Source: Ignavibacteria bacterium (lineage in GTDB: Bacteria > Bacteroidota > Ignavibacteria > SZUA-365). From it: a stretch of 64,000 nucleotides of DNA. The notes under the pieces are model-generated. The model was given only the letters and a program-made list of their open reading frames with translations. It had not been told where the DNA came from and searched no databases. This document shows, piece after piece, positions 1 through 8,895 of this stretch. The stretch covers positions 547,206 through 611,205 of the forward strand of contig JADKJW010000002.1 of NCBI GenBank assembly GCA_016720835.1, given 5' to 3'. Each line of letters opens with the position of its first letter. The first letter of the stretch is position 1. A program made the translations under genes and the position numbers.

Positions 1-606
1 CGAGCGGACGCGCGCATGCGCATCACGCACACCGGCACGTTTTATTTCGACCGCACGCCGAAGTATTTTCTGCAGGCCTTGCGGCGATTCTTCGACGCGC
101 ATCCCGCGGCGCGCGGCGCCGTGCGGGCGACCTTCGTCGGCACCACCCGCGAGGAGGACCGGAGGACCGTCGAGGAACTCGGTCTCGGCGACTGCGTGGA
201 GATCACCGGCTACCTCCCTCACGCCGAATGCGTCGCGATCACCCGCGCGTCCGACGCGCTGTGGATGATGATCGGCAACGCGGACGGCATGGACGTCGCA
301 TCCACCGGGAAACTCTACGAGTACATCGCGGCGCGCAAGCCGATTCTCGCGTGCGTGCCCGAGGGCGCGGCACGGCAGACGCTGGACGCGTCCGGCGCCG
401 CATTCCTCTGTCCGCCGCAGGACGTGGATGCCATCGCCGCGCACATCGCGACGCTGTACTCGCGCTTCCGCGCGGGCACCCTGCCCGCTCCCCCGGACGA
501 CTTCATCGCGCAGTTCGACAGGAAGAGGCTTACCGGCGACCTCGTCACGCTCTTCGAGACCATCCTGCATTGCGACGGTTTCGAACACGCGCCCGGCAAC
601 GCCTGA
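1..606 (+). CDS. glycosyltransferase, C-terminal part (truncated by window edge)
   Basis: The reading frame is open from the first base, so this is the 3' part of a gene that begins outside the window; the first ATG, at 16, is probably internal. About 200 residues are visible. They resemble the C-terminal Rossmann domain of GT-B (GT4-like) glycosyltransferases: a strand followed by a DCVEITGYLPHAE segment (the usual turn before the nucleotide-sugar site), then TGKLYEYIAARKPILA, matching the conserved (S/P)xKxxEYxAxxxPVxA region that binds the donor sugar nucleotide. Donor and acceptor cannot be told. The stop is 51 nt before purD, separated by a heptamer repeat. Confidence 0.7.
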   Translation, partial: RADARMRITHTGTFYFDRTPKYFLQALRRFFDAHPAARGAVRATFVGTTREEDRRTVEELGLGDCVEITGYLPHAECVAITRASDALWMMIGNADGMDVASTGKLYEYIAARKPILACVPEGAARQTLDASGAAFLCPPQDVDAIAAHIATLYSRFRAGTLPAPPDDFIAQFDRKRLTGDLVTLFETILHCDGFEHAPGNA

Positions 607-615
607 ACCATCCCC

Positions 616-657
616 TTCAACTTTCAACCTTCATACTTCATCCTTCATACTTTCCCC
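616..657 (+). repeat. six tandem heptamers abutting the purD start
   Basis: Six consecutive 7-nt units fill the space between the glycosyltransferase and purD and end on the base before the ATG: TTCAACT, TTCAACC, TTCATAC, TTCATCC, TTCATAC, TTTCCCC. The coding strand is almost pure pyrimidine plus A and contains no purine-rich Shine-Dalgarno sequence, so purD has no ordinary ribosome binding site. Similar heptamers precede the gene at 56983. Confidence 0.85.
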
Positions 658-1950
658 ATGCATATCCTCGTCATCGGCGGCGGCGGCCGCGAACATGCCA
701 TTTGCTGGAAGCTGAGCAAGAGCCCGGCGGTCGAAAGACTTTCCTGCGCTCCGGGAAACGCCGGGACCTCCGCCGTCGCGAACAACGTCGCGCTCGCGGC
801 CACGGACATCGAGGGCCTGCTGCAGTGGGCGCGCAACAACGCGGTGGACCTGACCGTGGTCGGACCCGAGGCGCCGCTGGCCGCCGGGATCGTGGACCGT
901 TTCCTCGCCGAGGGGCTGCCCATCTTCGGCCCGACGCGGGCGGCCGCGCAGCTCGAGACGAGCAAGGCCTTCGCGAAGGATTTCATGAAGCGCCATCGCA
1001 TCCCGACAGCGGAGTTCCGCACATTCCGCGCGGGTGAAGAGGATGCCGCGCGCGAGTATCTGCGCAACGCGGCATATCCCCTCGTGGTCAAGGCCGACGG
1101 TCTCGCGGCCGGCAAGGGCGTCGTGATCGCGCGCGGCTACGACGAGGCGGCGCTCGCGGCCGGGGACATGCTGAGCGGGGCGGCCTTCGGCGACGCGGGC
1201 ACCACGCTCGTGATCGAGGAGTTCCTCGAAGGCGTCGAAGCGTCGGTCTTCGCGCTCACGGACGGAAAGCGCTTCGTCACGCTCGCTCCCGCGCAGGATC
1301 ACAAGCGCATCCTCGACAACGACGAGGGGAAGAACACGGGAGGCATGGGCGCATACGCGCCGACGCCGCACGTGCCCACCGAGGTGCTCGCAGACGTCAA
1401 GATCCGCGTCATCAAACCGGTCATCGACGGCATGCGCGCCGATGGCATTCCCTTCAGCGGCGTCCTTTTCGTCGGGCTCATGTTCACCGTCGACGGCCCG
1501 AAAGTGCTCGAATTCAACTGCCGCTTCGGCGATCCGGAGACGCAGGTCGTGCTCCCGCTGCTTGACGAGGACCTCGCCGCGCTCCTGCGCGACATCGCGG
1601 CGGGCAACCTGCAGAAAAGCCGCGTGGCGATGCACGATGCGAACGCCGTCTGCGTCATCATGGCCTCGGCCGGATATCCCGACGCCTACGACACCGGGAA
1701 GCCGATCGCCGGGCTCGACGCCATCGATCAGGAGAACGAAGGCGTGCTGGTGTTCCACAGCGGCACCGCGCGCCGCGGCGACGCCATTGTCACCGCGGGC
1801 GGCCGGGTGCTGGGCGTCACCGCGCTGGGCGAAGGACGCGACGTGCGCCCGACCATCAGCCTCGCGTACGGCGCCGTGCAGCGCATCGCATTCGACGGGG
1901 CGTACTACCGCACCGACATCGGGAGGAAGGCGCTTTCGCGCGGCGGCTGA
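658..1950 (+). CDS. purD: phosphoribosylamine-glycine ligase (GAR synthetase)
   Basis: 430 residues, the normal length for PurD. The enzyme joins phosphoribosylamine and glycine using ATP to give glycinamide ribonucleotide, step 2 of purine synthesis, in the cytoplasm. Visible features are the N-terminal Rossmann-like start HILVIGGGGREHA, the ATP-grasp core at about residues 100-290 including VKADGLAAGKGVV, and the family signature RFGDPETQ near residue 288, followed by the small C-terminal domain. It stands alone, without other purine genes, and converges almost end to end with the minus-strand gene that stops at 1952. The pyrimidine heptamer leader replaces a normal ribosome binding site. 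Confidence 0.97.
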   Translation: MHILVIGGGGREHAICWKLSKSPAVERLSCAPGNAGTSAVANNVALAATDIEGLLQWARNNAVDLTVVGPEAPLAAGIVDRFLAEGLPIFGPTRAAAQLETSKAFAKDFMKRHRIPTAEFRTFRAGEEDAAREYLRNAAYPLVVKADGLAAGKGVVIARGYDEAALAAGDMLSGAAFGDAGTTLVIEEFLEGVEASVFALTDGKRFVTLAPAQDHKRILDNDEGKNTGGMGAYAPTPHVPTEVLADVKIRVIKPVIDGMRADGIPFSGVLFVGLMFTVDGPKVLEFNCRFGDPETQVVLPLLDEDLAALLRDIAAGNLQKSRVAMHDANAVCVIMASAGYPDAYDTGKPIAGLDAIDQENEGVLVFHSGTARRGDAIVTAGGRVLGVTALGEGRDVRPTISLAYGAVQRIAFDGAYYRTDIGRKALSRGG

Positions 1951-1951
1951 A

Positions 1952-2425
1952 TCACCGCATCGTCGAGCGGCTCGCGAGATCGAAGAAGCTCCCGAGCATC
2001 GTGATGCTGCCGATCACCAGCACCGAAATGATCCAGCTCCGCGCGGCGGTGTTGAATTCGTAGCTGCCCCAGCAGCGCGCATCGCGCCACGGCGAATCGA
2101 ACCCGAGCCAGATCAGCAGCCAGAACAACAGGACGATCGCGAGCGCGTGCCCGCCCAGGAAGATGACGCGGCGGCGCACGGACATCTGCGACGAGGTCTG
2201 AAACTTGTACAGGAAAATGAAGAACACGAGCACGCCGAGGATGCCGCACGACACGGCGATGAGGCCGTGGACGTCCGGATCGCCCCCGATGAAGTGCGCG
2301 TGAGACAGCAGGTACAGATTCAGCGCGGTGGCCGGCAACGAGAACGCGATCATGACGAGAAAGATGCGCCGGAACATCCGGACGCGCCGCACCCGGCGTT
2401 CCTCCTGCAGCGCGGGGGCGTCCAT
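1952..2425 (-). CDS. small four-helix membrane protein
   Basis: 157 residues, not assigned to a family. After a charged N-terminus rich in Arg/Glu there are four hydrophobic stretches: IFLVMIAFSLPATALNLYL, a segment around LIAVSCGILGVLVFFIFLY, one around ALAIVLLFWLLIWLG, and one near the C-terminus around WIISVLVIGSITMLGSFF. The start ATG overlaps the stop of the upstream aldehyde dehydrogenase gene (TGATG), so the two are probably translated together. The stop lies one base from the purD stop on the other strand. Function unknown; an inner membrane location is inferred only from hydrophobicity. Confidence 0.75.
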   Translation of the reverse strand: MDAPALQEERRVRRVRMFRRIFLVMIAFSLPATALNLYLLSHAHFIGGDPDVHGLIAVSCGILGVLVFFIFLYKFQTSSQMSVRRRVIFLGGHALAIVLLFWLLIWLGFDSPWRDARCWGSYEFNTAARSWIISVLVIGSITMLGSFFDLASRSTMR

Positions 2426-3789
2426 CAGGCGATCCACACGGATTTCACGTTGACGAATTCCCGGATGCCCGCGCGCGACAGCTCGCGTCCGTACCCGCTC
2501 TTCTTCACGCCTCCAAAGGGGAGCCGCGGGTCCGATTTCACCATGCCGTTCACGAACACGCTGCCCGCCTCGATGCGCCGCGCGATATCCTCCGCCCGCC
2601 GCGCGTCGCGCGTCCAGACGCTCGCGCCGAGACCGTACGGGGTGTCGTTCGCCACGGCGACCGCGTCGTCGGCGTCGCGCACCGTGATGACCGCGGCCAC
2701 GGGACCGAAGAGTTCCTCGTCGTACGCCGGCATCCCCTTGCGCACGTCCGTGAGCACGGTGGCCGCGAAAAAGAAGCCGGGCCGCTCGAGTCGCGAGCCC
2801 CCGAGCAGGAGCCGCGCGCCCGCGGCGACGGAGGCGCGGACCTGGGTCTCGAGTTCGTCGCGCAGGTCGGCGCGCGCCAGGGGACCAAGATCGGTGCTGT
2901 GCTCCATCGGGTCGGCAAGACGTTTGCCGCGCATCGCGTCGACGAGGAGCGCCGTGAACTCCGCGGCGACGGGCTCCTCGACAATGAAGCGCTTCGCGGC
3001 GATGCAGCTCTGGCCCGTGTTGATGCAGCGCGCCGTGGCGGCGGTCTGCGCTGCCACGAGCACGTCCGCGTCCGCCAGCACGATGAACGGGTCGCTGCCG
3101 CCGAGTTCGAGGACGGTCTTTTTCAATGCGCGACCCGCGCAGGCGGCCACGCTCGCGCCGGCCGCCTCGCTGCCCGTGAGGGTGACCGCCGCAACGCGCG
3201 GATGCGCGATGACCGCGGGCACCGCCGCGGCGTCGATGACCAGCGCGCGGAACAGGTCCTCCGGGAAGCCCGCCTCGCGGAAGACGGATTCGATCTGCAG
3301 GGCGCAGCGCGTCACGTTGGACGCGTGCTTGAGCACCGCCGCATTGCCCGCCATGAGCGCGGGCGCGGCGAAGCGGAAGACTTGCCAGTACGGGAAGTTC
3401 CACGGCATCACCGCAAGCACGACGCCGATGGGATCGAAGCGGACGTACGCGCGGCTGCCGTCCGAGGAGGCCTCCTCGGGCGCGAGCATCGCGGCGGCAT
3501 GCTCCGCGTAATACTCGCAGACCAGGGCGCACTTGTCCACCTCGGCTTCGGCCTGCGCGATGGGCTTCCCCATCTCCCGCGTCATCGTCTCCGCGTGCAT
3601 GCGACGCCGGGCGCGCAGCACGGCTGCCGCGGCGCGCAGCAGGCGCGCGCGTTCGTCGAAGCCCGTGTCGCGCCACTGCGCGAACGCGGCATGCGACGCG
3701 TCTATCGTTGCCGCGACGCGCGCGTCACTGTACGGTTCAAAGCGCTCGATGACGCTTCCGTCCGAAGGATTGATCGAATGGACAGGCAT
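2425..3789 (-). CDS. sad: NAD(P)-dependent aldehyde dehydrogenase, Sad/YneI-like succinate-semialdehyde dehydrogenase
   Basis: 454 residues from the ATG at 3789; an upstream extension to 3984 is possible but lacks ALDH character. It oxidises an aldehyde to the acid with NAD(P)+. The sequence follows E. coli Sad closely in places: TREMGKPIAQAEAEV, MPWNFPYWQV, VLELGGSDPFIVL with the general-base Glu near residue 228, and NTGQSCIAAKRF with the catalytic Cys near 262. The C-terminal LPFGGVKKSGYGRELS is typical of the subfamily. Succinate semialdehyde is the likely substrate, but ALDH substrates cannot be fixed from sequence. It is translationally coupled to the small membrane protein gene downstream. 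Confidence 0.9.
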   Translation of the reverse strand: MPVHSINPSDGSVIERFEPYSDARVAATIDASHAAFAQWRDTGFDERARLLRAAAAVLRARRRMHAETMTREMGKPIAQAEAEVDKCALVCEYYAEHAAAMLAPEEASSDGSRAYVRFDPIGVVLAVMPWNFPYWQVFRFAAPALMAGNAAVLKHASNVTRCALQIESVFREAGFPEDLFRALVIDAAAVPAVIAHPRVAAVTLTGSEAAGASVAACAGRALKKTVLELGGSDPFIVLADADVLVAAQTAATARCINTGQSCIAAKRFIVEEPVAAEFTALLVDAMRGKRLADPMEHSTDLGPLARADLRDELETQVRASVAAGARLLLGGSRLERPGFFFAATVLTDVRKGMPAYDEELFGPVAAVITVRDADDAVAVANDTPYGLGASVWTRDARRAEDIARRIEAGSVFVNGMVKSDPRLPFGGVKKSGYGRELSRAGIREFVNVKSVWIA

Positions 3790-3920
3790 GGGATCCGGGA
3801 CCGGGTGAAACAATCTTTCCCAAAAATCCGCAATCGAATGCTCACAGGCAATTGCACTTGCCACGATTGCTCTGTATTTTCGACAGAATTCGGCATCGGC
3901 CACCACTTGCCCCCAATCCC

Positions 3921-5081
3921 ATGAAAACACGCCTCCTCCTCTCCGCCGTTCTCCCCTTCGTCGTTCTTGCCGCAATCGCGCCACGCGCCGCTGCCCAGGA
4001 AAAATTCGCCTTCGGCATGGAAAACTTTGTCAGCGCCGACGACGCGTTCGCGAAAGTGTCCGTGCCCGCCGCGGCGTGGGCCACCCTCGTCAAGGCCGGT
4101 AAGGAAGGCATCACCGACAAGGACGCCTGTCTGCCCCCGCAAGCCGGGTCGACCATGAACGGGTATCAGGCGGATTACGACGGCGACGGGAAAGAGGAAA
4201 TGCTCGTGCTGTTCAGCAACACCGCAGCAGTGCCGGCCTGCAACGTGCTCGCCGTGCTCAGCCCCGCGAGCGGCGGGACGTTCCTGCTGCACGACATCAT
4301 GACCCTGCCCGCGGGCACCGCGCTGCTGCGCCCCGTGGTGACGCTCGAAACGGGCGTGCAGTTCTACGTGCAATGCACCTACCCGCTCCCCGAAGGCGGA
4401 AACGAGACGAAGGGCTTCCTCATGAGCACGCGCGAGAACATCATGCTCGTCCTCGCGGCGTGGACGCAGAAGAATTTCATGCTGGACGGCAAGAAGATGA
4501 CGCAGAACGTCCGCGCGGCGCTGTGCGACGTGAATTACGACAATCGCAAGGAACTCTTCCTCGACTGCGCGACGCATGCCTCCGCCGGCGGCAAACTCAC
4601 CGAGAAGAACATGACCGACCGCTACATCATCACGCTCGACTTCCTCCCCAACCAGTTGCGCTACGGCGTGTATGATTCCAGCGGCATCGACAAGGTGAAG
4701 CTTGCCGACGCGCAGGCAGCGGCGGGACAGCGCATGATCGGTCGCGACGAGACGCGCGACGACGGCATCCTGAAGATCCGCGAAGCGCTCCGCGTCAACC
4801 CCTTCATGTCCAAGACGCGCGTGCGCCTCGGCCAGTATTTCCTCAATGCCGGGAAATACAGCGACGCGGAGAAGACCCTGTCCGTCGCGAAAGATTTCGA
4901 ACCCTCGTACGCGAAGGCCTGGAAGCTGCTCGGCGACACGTACGTGCGGCTCAACGACCTGCAGAAAGCGCTCGAAGTCTACACCCGCTACCTCACGCTC
5001 ATCCCGAAGGACTCGCAGACGATGGACGCGCGGCAGGTCCGCCACAATGTGAAACAGATCACGGTCTGGCGGCGCAAATAA
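3921..5081 (+). CDS. secreted protein with VCBS-like repeats and C-terminal TPR
   Basis: 386 residues from the ATG at 3921, chosen because it opens a clean signal peptide (MKTRLLLSAVLPFVV ... APRAAAQ, cleavage near residue 26). Two segments look like degenerate FG-GAP/VCBS calcium-loop repeats, DYDGDGKEEMLVLF and DVNYDNRKELFLD. Residues ~285-375 form tetratricopeptide-like helices (FLNAGKYSDAEKTLS, AWKLLGDTYVRLNDLQKAL). There is no T9SS tail, so the protein probably stays in the periplasm as a scaffold. It is divergent from the aldehyde dehydrogenase; the two starts are 131 nt apart. No enzyme function is visible. Confidence 0.85.
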   Translation: MKTRLLLSAVLPFVVLAAIAPRAAAQEKFAFGMENFVSADDAFAKVSVPAAAWATLVKAGKEGITDKDACLPPQAGSTMNGYQADYDGDGKEEMLVLFSNTAAVPACNVLAVLSPASGGTFLLHDIMTLPAGTALLRPVVTLETGVQFYVQCTYPLPEGGNETKGFLMSTRENIMLVLAAWTQKNFMLDGKKMTQNVRAALCDVNYDNRKELFLDCATHASAGGKLTEKNMTDRYIITLDFLPNQLRYGVYDSSGIDKVKLADAQAAAGQRMIGRDETRDDGILKIREALRVNPFMSKTRVRLGQYFLNAGKYSDAEKTLSVAKDFEPSYAKAWKLLGDTYVRLNDLQKALEVYTRYLTLIPKDSQTMDARQVRHNVKQITVWRRK

Positions 5082-5136
5082 CCGCCGCCAGCGGGATTCC
5101 ACACAGACAAGGACGCCGAGGTGCCGGACTTCAATT

Positions 5137-6348
5137 TTGCCGAGGAACCTGGGGAAGGAACAGATTCGGGGAAGAAGAAAAACGCTTCCCCGTTTTTTTT
5201 CGATCACCAGGAAACTCCATCTCCCGGGACGCACACACCCGCCTCTCCGCCGGTGCAGTCGGCAGGGAAGCCCCTCCGCCTCCCCTGCGCGCGAAGCGAC
5301 AAAGGCTCCACAGCCAGCACAACAGCATGCAGCAGTGGACGCGCCTCGCGCGCCTGTCGCGAAGCCGCCAGACCTGAATCCAATGGCGGAAACAGAGGAG
5401 CAGGTACCGCCGTCGCAGGCTGCAACAGCGCCTCCGCGGGATGCTGACACGCAAGAGATCGAAGACGGCACGCACCAGGCGGGACGCCCGCCGTCGCGGC
5501 GCGGACCCGTCATCACGTTCGCGGTCATCGCGGCACTCCTGCTTGCCCTCTCCTTCCTTTGGTTCTTCGAACCGTTCCCCGTGTTGAAACAGAAGCTCGA
5601 GCGCCTTGTCGGGACACGGCCCGCGCCGGTACAGCCGCGCGTCGCGGTGTCGTCCCGAACGGCTCCCGTGAACACTACAGCGGCAGCCGGACAACGCGCC
5701 GGTGCATCGCCCGCCGGAGCGACCGTGGATTCCACGATTCCGCAGGGCGACTGGGATTATTTCGTCCAGGTCGCGTCGTCACCGCGGAATCCAGACGCCC
5801 AGGTCATTGCAAACACCCTCAAGCGCCGAGGCATCGCCGCGAGAACGGAGCCCGAATTCGTGCAGCGACAGCGCCGCACCTTCTATCGCGTCAAGGCGGG
5901 TCCATACCTGACGTCCGCGCAGGCCGAAACGATGCGCGATTCGCTGCGCCGCACCTGGCGGGACGCCTTCGTCGACAGCGCGCGCTACGAAGCCTACCTC
6001 CACGAGAATCCTTCGCCGCTTGTCCTGCAACCGGAACAGGGAGGCGCGCTGCACACGCGAAAAAGTCCCGGGGCGGCAAAAGCAGTCCCTCTGACCGCCA
6101 GAGGCTTCGGCATCCGCGTCTCCGCGTTCCAGCAGAAGCAGACGGCACAGTCCGAAATGCGCGCGCTCCTCGCCAGGGGCTATCCCGCCTTTCTGACGTC
6201 GAAGGCGACGCCGTCAGGCGTCTGGTATCGCGTGTACGTCGGACCTTTCCCGACACGACCGGAGGCGGACACGTATGCGGGGTCGATCAGGTCCAAGATC
6301 AACTCCAGCGCGTATGTGGTGGATTTTTCCAGTGAGCAGTCAAAATAG
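5137..6348 (+). CDS. membrane-anchored protein with two SPOR domains (5' end probably frameshifted)
   Basis: 403 residues as an open frame. One transmembrane segment lies at about 125-145 (VITFAVIAALLLALSFLWFF), preceded by a Pro/Ala-rich cytoplasmic region and followed by two SPOR repeats: DYFVQVASSPRNPDAQ ... FYRVKAGPYLTSAQAE and GIRVSAFQQKQTAQSE ... WYRVYVGPFPTRPEAD. SPOR domains bind glycan strands stripped of stem peptides and recruit proteins to the division septum. The first ~45 residues in this frame look non-coding, while another frame starting at GTG 5121 reads MPDFNFAEEPGEG, a natural-looking N-terminus. The real gene may be 5121-6348 with an indel near 5240-5290. ATG 5383 is another possible start. 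Confidence 0.82.
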   Translation: MPRNLGKEQIRGRRKTLPRFFSITRKLHLPGRTHPPLRRCSRQGSPSASPAREATKAPQPAQQHAAVDAPRAPVAKPPDLNPMAETEEQVPPSQAATAPPRDADTQEIEDGTHQAGRPPSRRGPVITFAVIAALLLALSFLWFFEPFPVLKQKLERLVGTRPAPVQPRVAVSSRTAPVNTTAAAGQRAGASPAGATVDSTIPQGDWDYFVQVASSPRNPDAQVIANTLKRRGIAARTEPEFVQRQRRTFYRVKAGPYLTSAQAETMRDSLRRTWRDAFVDSARYEAYLHENPSPLVLQPEQGGALHTRKSPGAAKAVPLTARGFGIRVSAFQQKQTAQSEMRALLARGYPAFLTSKATPSGVWYRVYVGPFPTRPEADTYAGSIRSKINSSAYVVDFSSEQSK

Positions 6349-6681
6349 ACGGACGCATCCCGCGCTGCTGCAACTTCTTCCGGTTCCGCCCGAATACCCA
6401 CTGCCGACTGTGCGCTGTTGCGCCCGATTCTTCCATGGAAAAGAAGCGGATGTTTTCGTCCGGTATTCGGACACGACTCCTTCACTCCAGCATTTATCTT
6501 TTTCAGAAGATTTTCGTAAGTTTCGTGCTGGACAGGCCATGTTCCTGTTCGCAGCCCGGGACCGGTTCTTCCGCAGGAGCACTACCACGGATTGCCCTTG
6601 AATAGCAGACAGACTTTCCTTTTTTTCCGTTACGATATTGAACGTCAGGCGCCACTCTATTTATCACTTTTGGAGGTTTGT
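6349..6681. other. 333-nt intergenic region
   Basis: No convincing gene on either strand. It should hold the promoter of the secreted protein starting at 6682. The last part is AT-richer, and GGAGG at 6672-6676 is a strong ribosome binding site for that gene. No terminator hairpin for the SPOR gene was found. Confidence 0.5.
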
Positions 6682-8742
6682 ATGAAGAGAGTTTTGCTAC
6701 TTGCCTTGCTCGCCGCTTTCGCGTCTCCGAGTCAGGCGCAGAACACTGCCCAGCTGCCGGCGCATCTGAACAGATTGACCGATGCTGTGCGGACCGCGGA
6801 ACCAGTGCTCAAACGCGGCGCCGTGGCAGCCGAACCGACCGCGCGGACGATGCGCAAGGCGGGAGTCACGCCGCGGAGAAACACTGCGGTCGCGGTGACG
6901 GAAATCGGCAAGATGGCGAACACCTTCGCGACGATCGGACAGAACCGCATACAGATCGCCTGTGATCCGTGGACCGGCACCGTCGCGGCAGTGCATCGCG
7001 GCAACGATCGGCCAGGCGCCTCTGTCGGCAACACGCTCCTGGTCCGATACTCATCGAACAATGGCGCGACCTGGTCGGCTCTTCAGACACCCGCGCAGGG
7101 CAACGTCTCCAACAGCACGTCCCCGCGCTATCCGGTGGTGTTCCTGTACAACGGCAACAACACGACGACTCCGGGCGACGTCAAGGCGACGGTGCTCTGG
7201 CCGCAGGTAGTTCCGTACGCGGGCATCGCCGACACGTGGGGTGAAATCAACAGCGTGAACATGGGCATCGGCAACACCGGCAAGGTGTACAAGCGCTTCC
7301 CGCAACCGCCGAACTGGTCGATCCCGACCGAGATCATGGTGTCCTACGGCAAGAAGCAGCTGTACACCATCGCCGAAGCAGTGGAACCGTCCAACGGCAC
7401 CGGCACGGGCGGATATCATTTCATCATTTCGAAGGACGGCGGCGCAAACTGGGAGCCGCTCAATTCGAACCTCGATCCGTTCTGGTCGGATTCGCAGATT
7501 CCGGCCACCGCCTCGGGTCCCTACTCCCCTTGCTCTGATGTGTCCATGGACGGCACGCATCTGATCTGGGCCTATATCTCCGCAAATGTCGAGAACGGCA
7601 GCGTCCCCTACATCGGCGAGAACCATCAGATCGCGTACGTCGAATCCACCGACGGCGGCCTCACCTGGCCGACCGACCCGACCTACATCGCGCTGCAGGA
7701 CATCCCCAACCTTCCGGCACCCCTGAACGTCAATGCCGGTCTCGGCATCGCGCCGCAGCTGCTCATCGGCGACCTCGATGTGGTGTACGACAAGAACAAC
7801 AACCCGCATTTCCTGGTCACCGCCACGACGGATCAGAATCCCTACGATCCGCTCGCATCCGGTGAAGGCCCGGACATTCTGCAGCGGACGTTCAGCCTGC
7901 GCTACATCGACAGCACCTTCATGTGCGAAGTCGGCCGCTCCGGCTCCAGCTACTACCTGAACCGGATCGCGCAGCTCGGCACCATCCGCACCTTCCGCGG
8001 TTCGAACATGACGCAGGGTTCGGACGGCGCGTATCGCGCCGAGACGAAGTACCACGAACCGCATTGGGCGGTCAGCGGCGACGGTAACAAGATCTACGCG
8101 AAGTGGATCGAGTCCGATTCGACCCTGAAGTTCCCGTATGCGCGCCTCGCGCTCGGCACCAACGGCGACACCAGCGGCGTCGCATACCTCGACAGCGTGC
8201 ACAACTGCTACGTGGCCGGCCGCCACATCGCGTCGACCGGCGAGGACATGGGCTGGAGCCCCGTCAAGAAGGTCACCAGCAGCACCGATGTCGATGTCAA
8301 GTACACCAAACTCGCCCACTTCGCGGGCGACGCCGGCCAGCTGCACATCGTGTACACCGAGTGGGGCATCGGCGAGAACGTGGACGACGATCCGAACAAC
8401 TCGGACTGCACCATGTGGTACATCGACGGCGCCCAGGTGGACGCCATCCTGGACGTCGAGAAGGTTTCCGATGCGCCGGGTGATTTCCACCTCGGCCAGA
8501 ATTACCCGAACCCGTTCAATCCCAGCACGGTCATCGGCTTCACGCTCCCGAAGGGCGGCCGCACCTCGCTGAAGATCTACAACGTGCTCGGCAAGGAAGT
8601 CGCCACCGTGTTCGACAAGACCCTCGATGCCGGAACGCATCAGGTGACCTTCGACGGCGCCTCCCTCCCCAGCGGCGTGTACCTCTACCGTCTCCAGAGC
8701 GGCAGCTCGGTCGCGACGCGCTCGATGACGCTGTCGAAGTAA
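6682..8742 (+). CDS. secreted BNR/sialidase-fold protein with T9SS sorting tail
   Basis: 686 residues from the ATG at 6682, which follows GGAGG and opens a signal peptide (MKRVLLLALLAAFASPSQAQ). The middle contains Asp-box/BNR-like turns of a six-bladed beta-propeller: SSNNGATWSAL, SKDGGANWEPL and STDGGLTWPTD. No full set of sialidase catalytic arginines was identified, so an enzymatic role is unproven. The C-terminal ~85 residues are a textbook type IX tail: LGQNYPNPFNPSTVIGFTLP, then SLKIYNVLGKEVATV and SGVYLYRLQSG. The protein is therefore predicted to cross the outer membrane and be attached to the surface or released. A strong terminator follows. Confidence 0.9.
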   Translation: MKRVLLLALLAAFASPSQAQNTAQLPAHLNRLTDAVRTAEPVLKRGAVAAEPTARTMRKAGVTPRRNTAVAVTEIGKMANTFATIGQNRIQIACDPWTGTVAAVHRGNDRPGASVGNTLLVRYSSNNGATWSALQTPAQGNVSNSTSPRYPVVFLYNGNNTTTPGDVKATVLWPQVVPYAGIADTWGEINSVNMGIGNTGKVYKRFPQPPNWSIPTEIMVSYGKKQLYTIAEAVEPSNGTGTGGYHFIISKDGGANWEPLNSNLDPFWSDSQIPATASGPYSPCSDVSMDGTHLIWAYISANVENGSVPYIGENHQIAYVESTDGGLTWPTDPTYIALQDIPNLPAPLNVNAGLGIAPQLLIGDLDVVYDKNNNPHFLVTATTDQNPYDPLASGEGPDILQRTFSLRYIDSTFMCEVGRSGSSYYLNRIAQLGTIRTFRGSNMTQGSDGAYRAETKYHEPHWAVSGDGNKIYAKWIESDSTLKFPYARLALGTNGDTSGVAYLDSVHNCYVAGRHIASTGEDMGWSPVKKVTSSTDVDVKYTKLAHFAGDAGQLHIVYTEWGIGENVDDDPNNSDCTMWYIDGAQVDAILDVEKVSDAPGDFHLGQNYPNPFNPSTVIGFTLPKGGRTSLKIYNVLGKEVATVFDKTLDAGTHQVTFDGASLPSGVYLYRLQSGSSVATRSMTLSK

Positions 8743-8763
8743 GCGTCCCGCATTTTGTGTGAA

Positions 8764-8793
8764 GAAAGCCCCGCGAACAGCGGGGCTTTCTTT
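8764..8793 (+). terminator. intrinsic terminator
   Basis: A perfect 10-bp stem, GAAAGCCCCG with CGGGGCTTTC, has a 7-nt loop (8774-8780) and is followed by TTT. It lies 22 nt after the stop of the BNR/T9SS gene. Confidence 0.9.
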
Positions 8794-8895
8794 ACGGGGG
8801 GGGACAGCGGGGGGGGGATTGTCTTCGCGTGATTTTTTCGCGATAATTCATTCTGCTTCCGAACGCACCATCCGCACTGCTGGAGAGACGCGCTC

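Noticed and set aside
631..1758. Long minus-strand ORF opposite purD
   Set aside because: Arg/His/Val-rich product typical of the antisense of a GC-rich gene; purD is certain on the other strand. The same holds for long shadows opposite most genes here.
2426..3676. Upstream part of the 574-aa minus ORF ending at 1952
   Set aside because: The upstream part is an Arg-rich shadow of the aldehyde dehydrogenase; only the last 157 residues, from the coupled ATG at 2425, look like protein.
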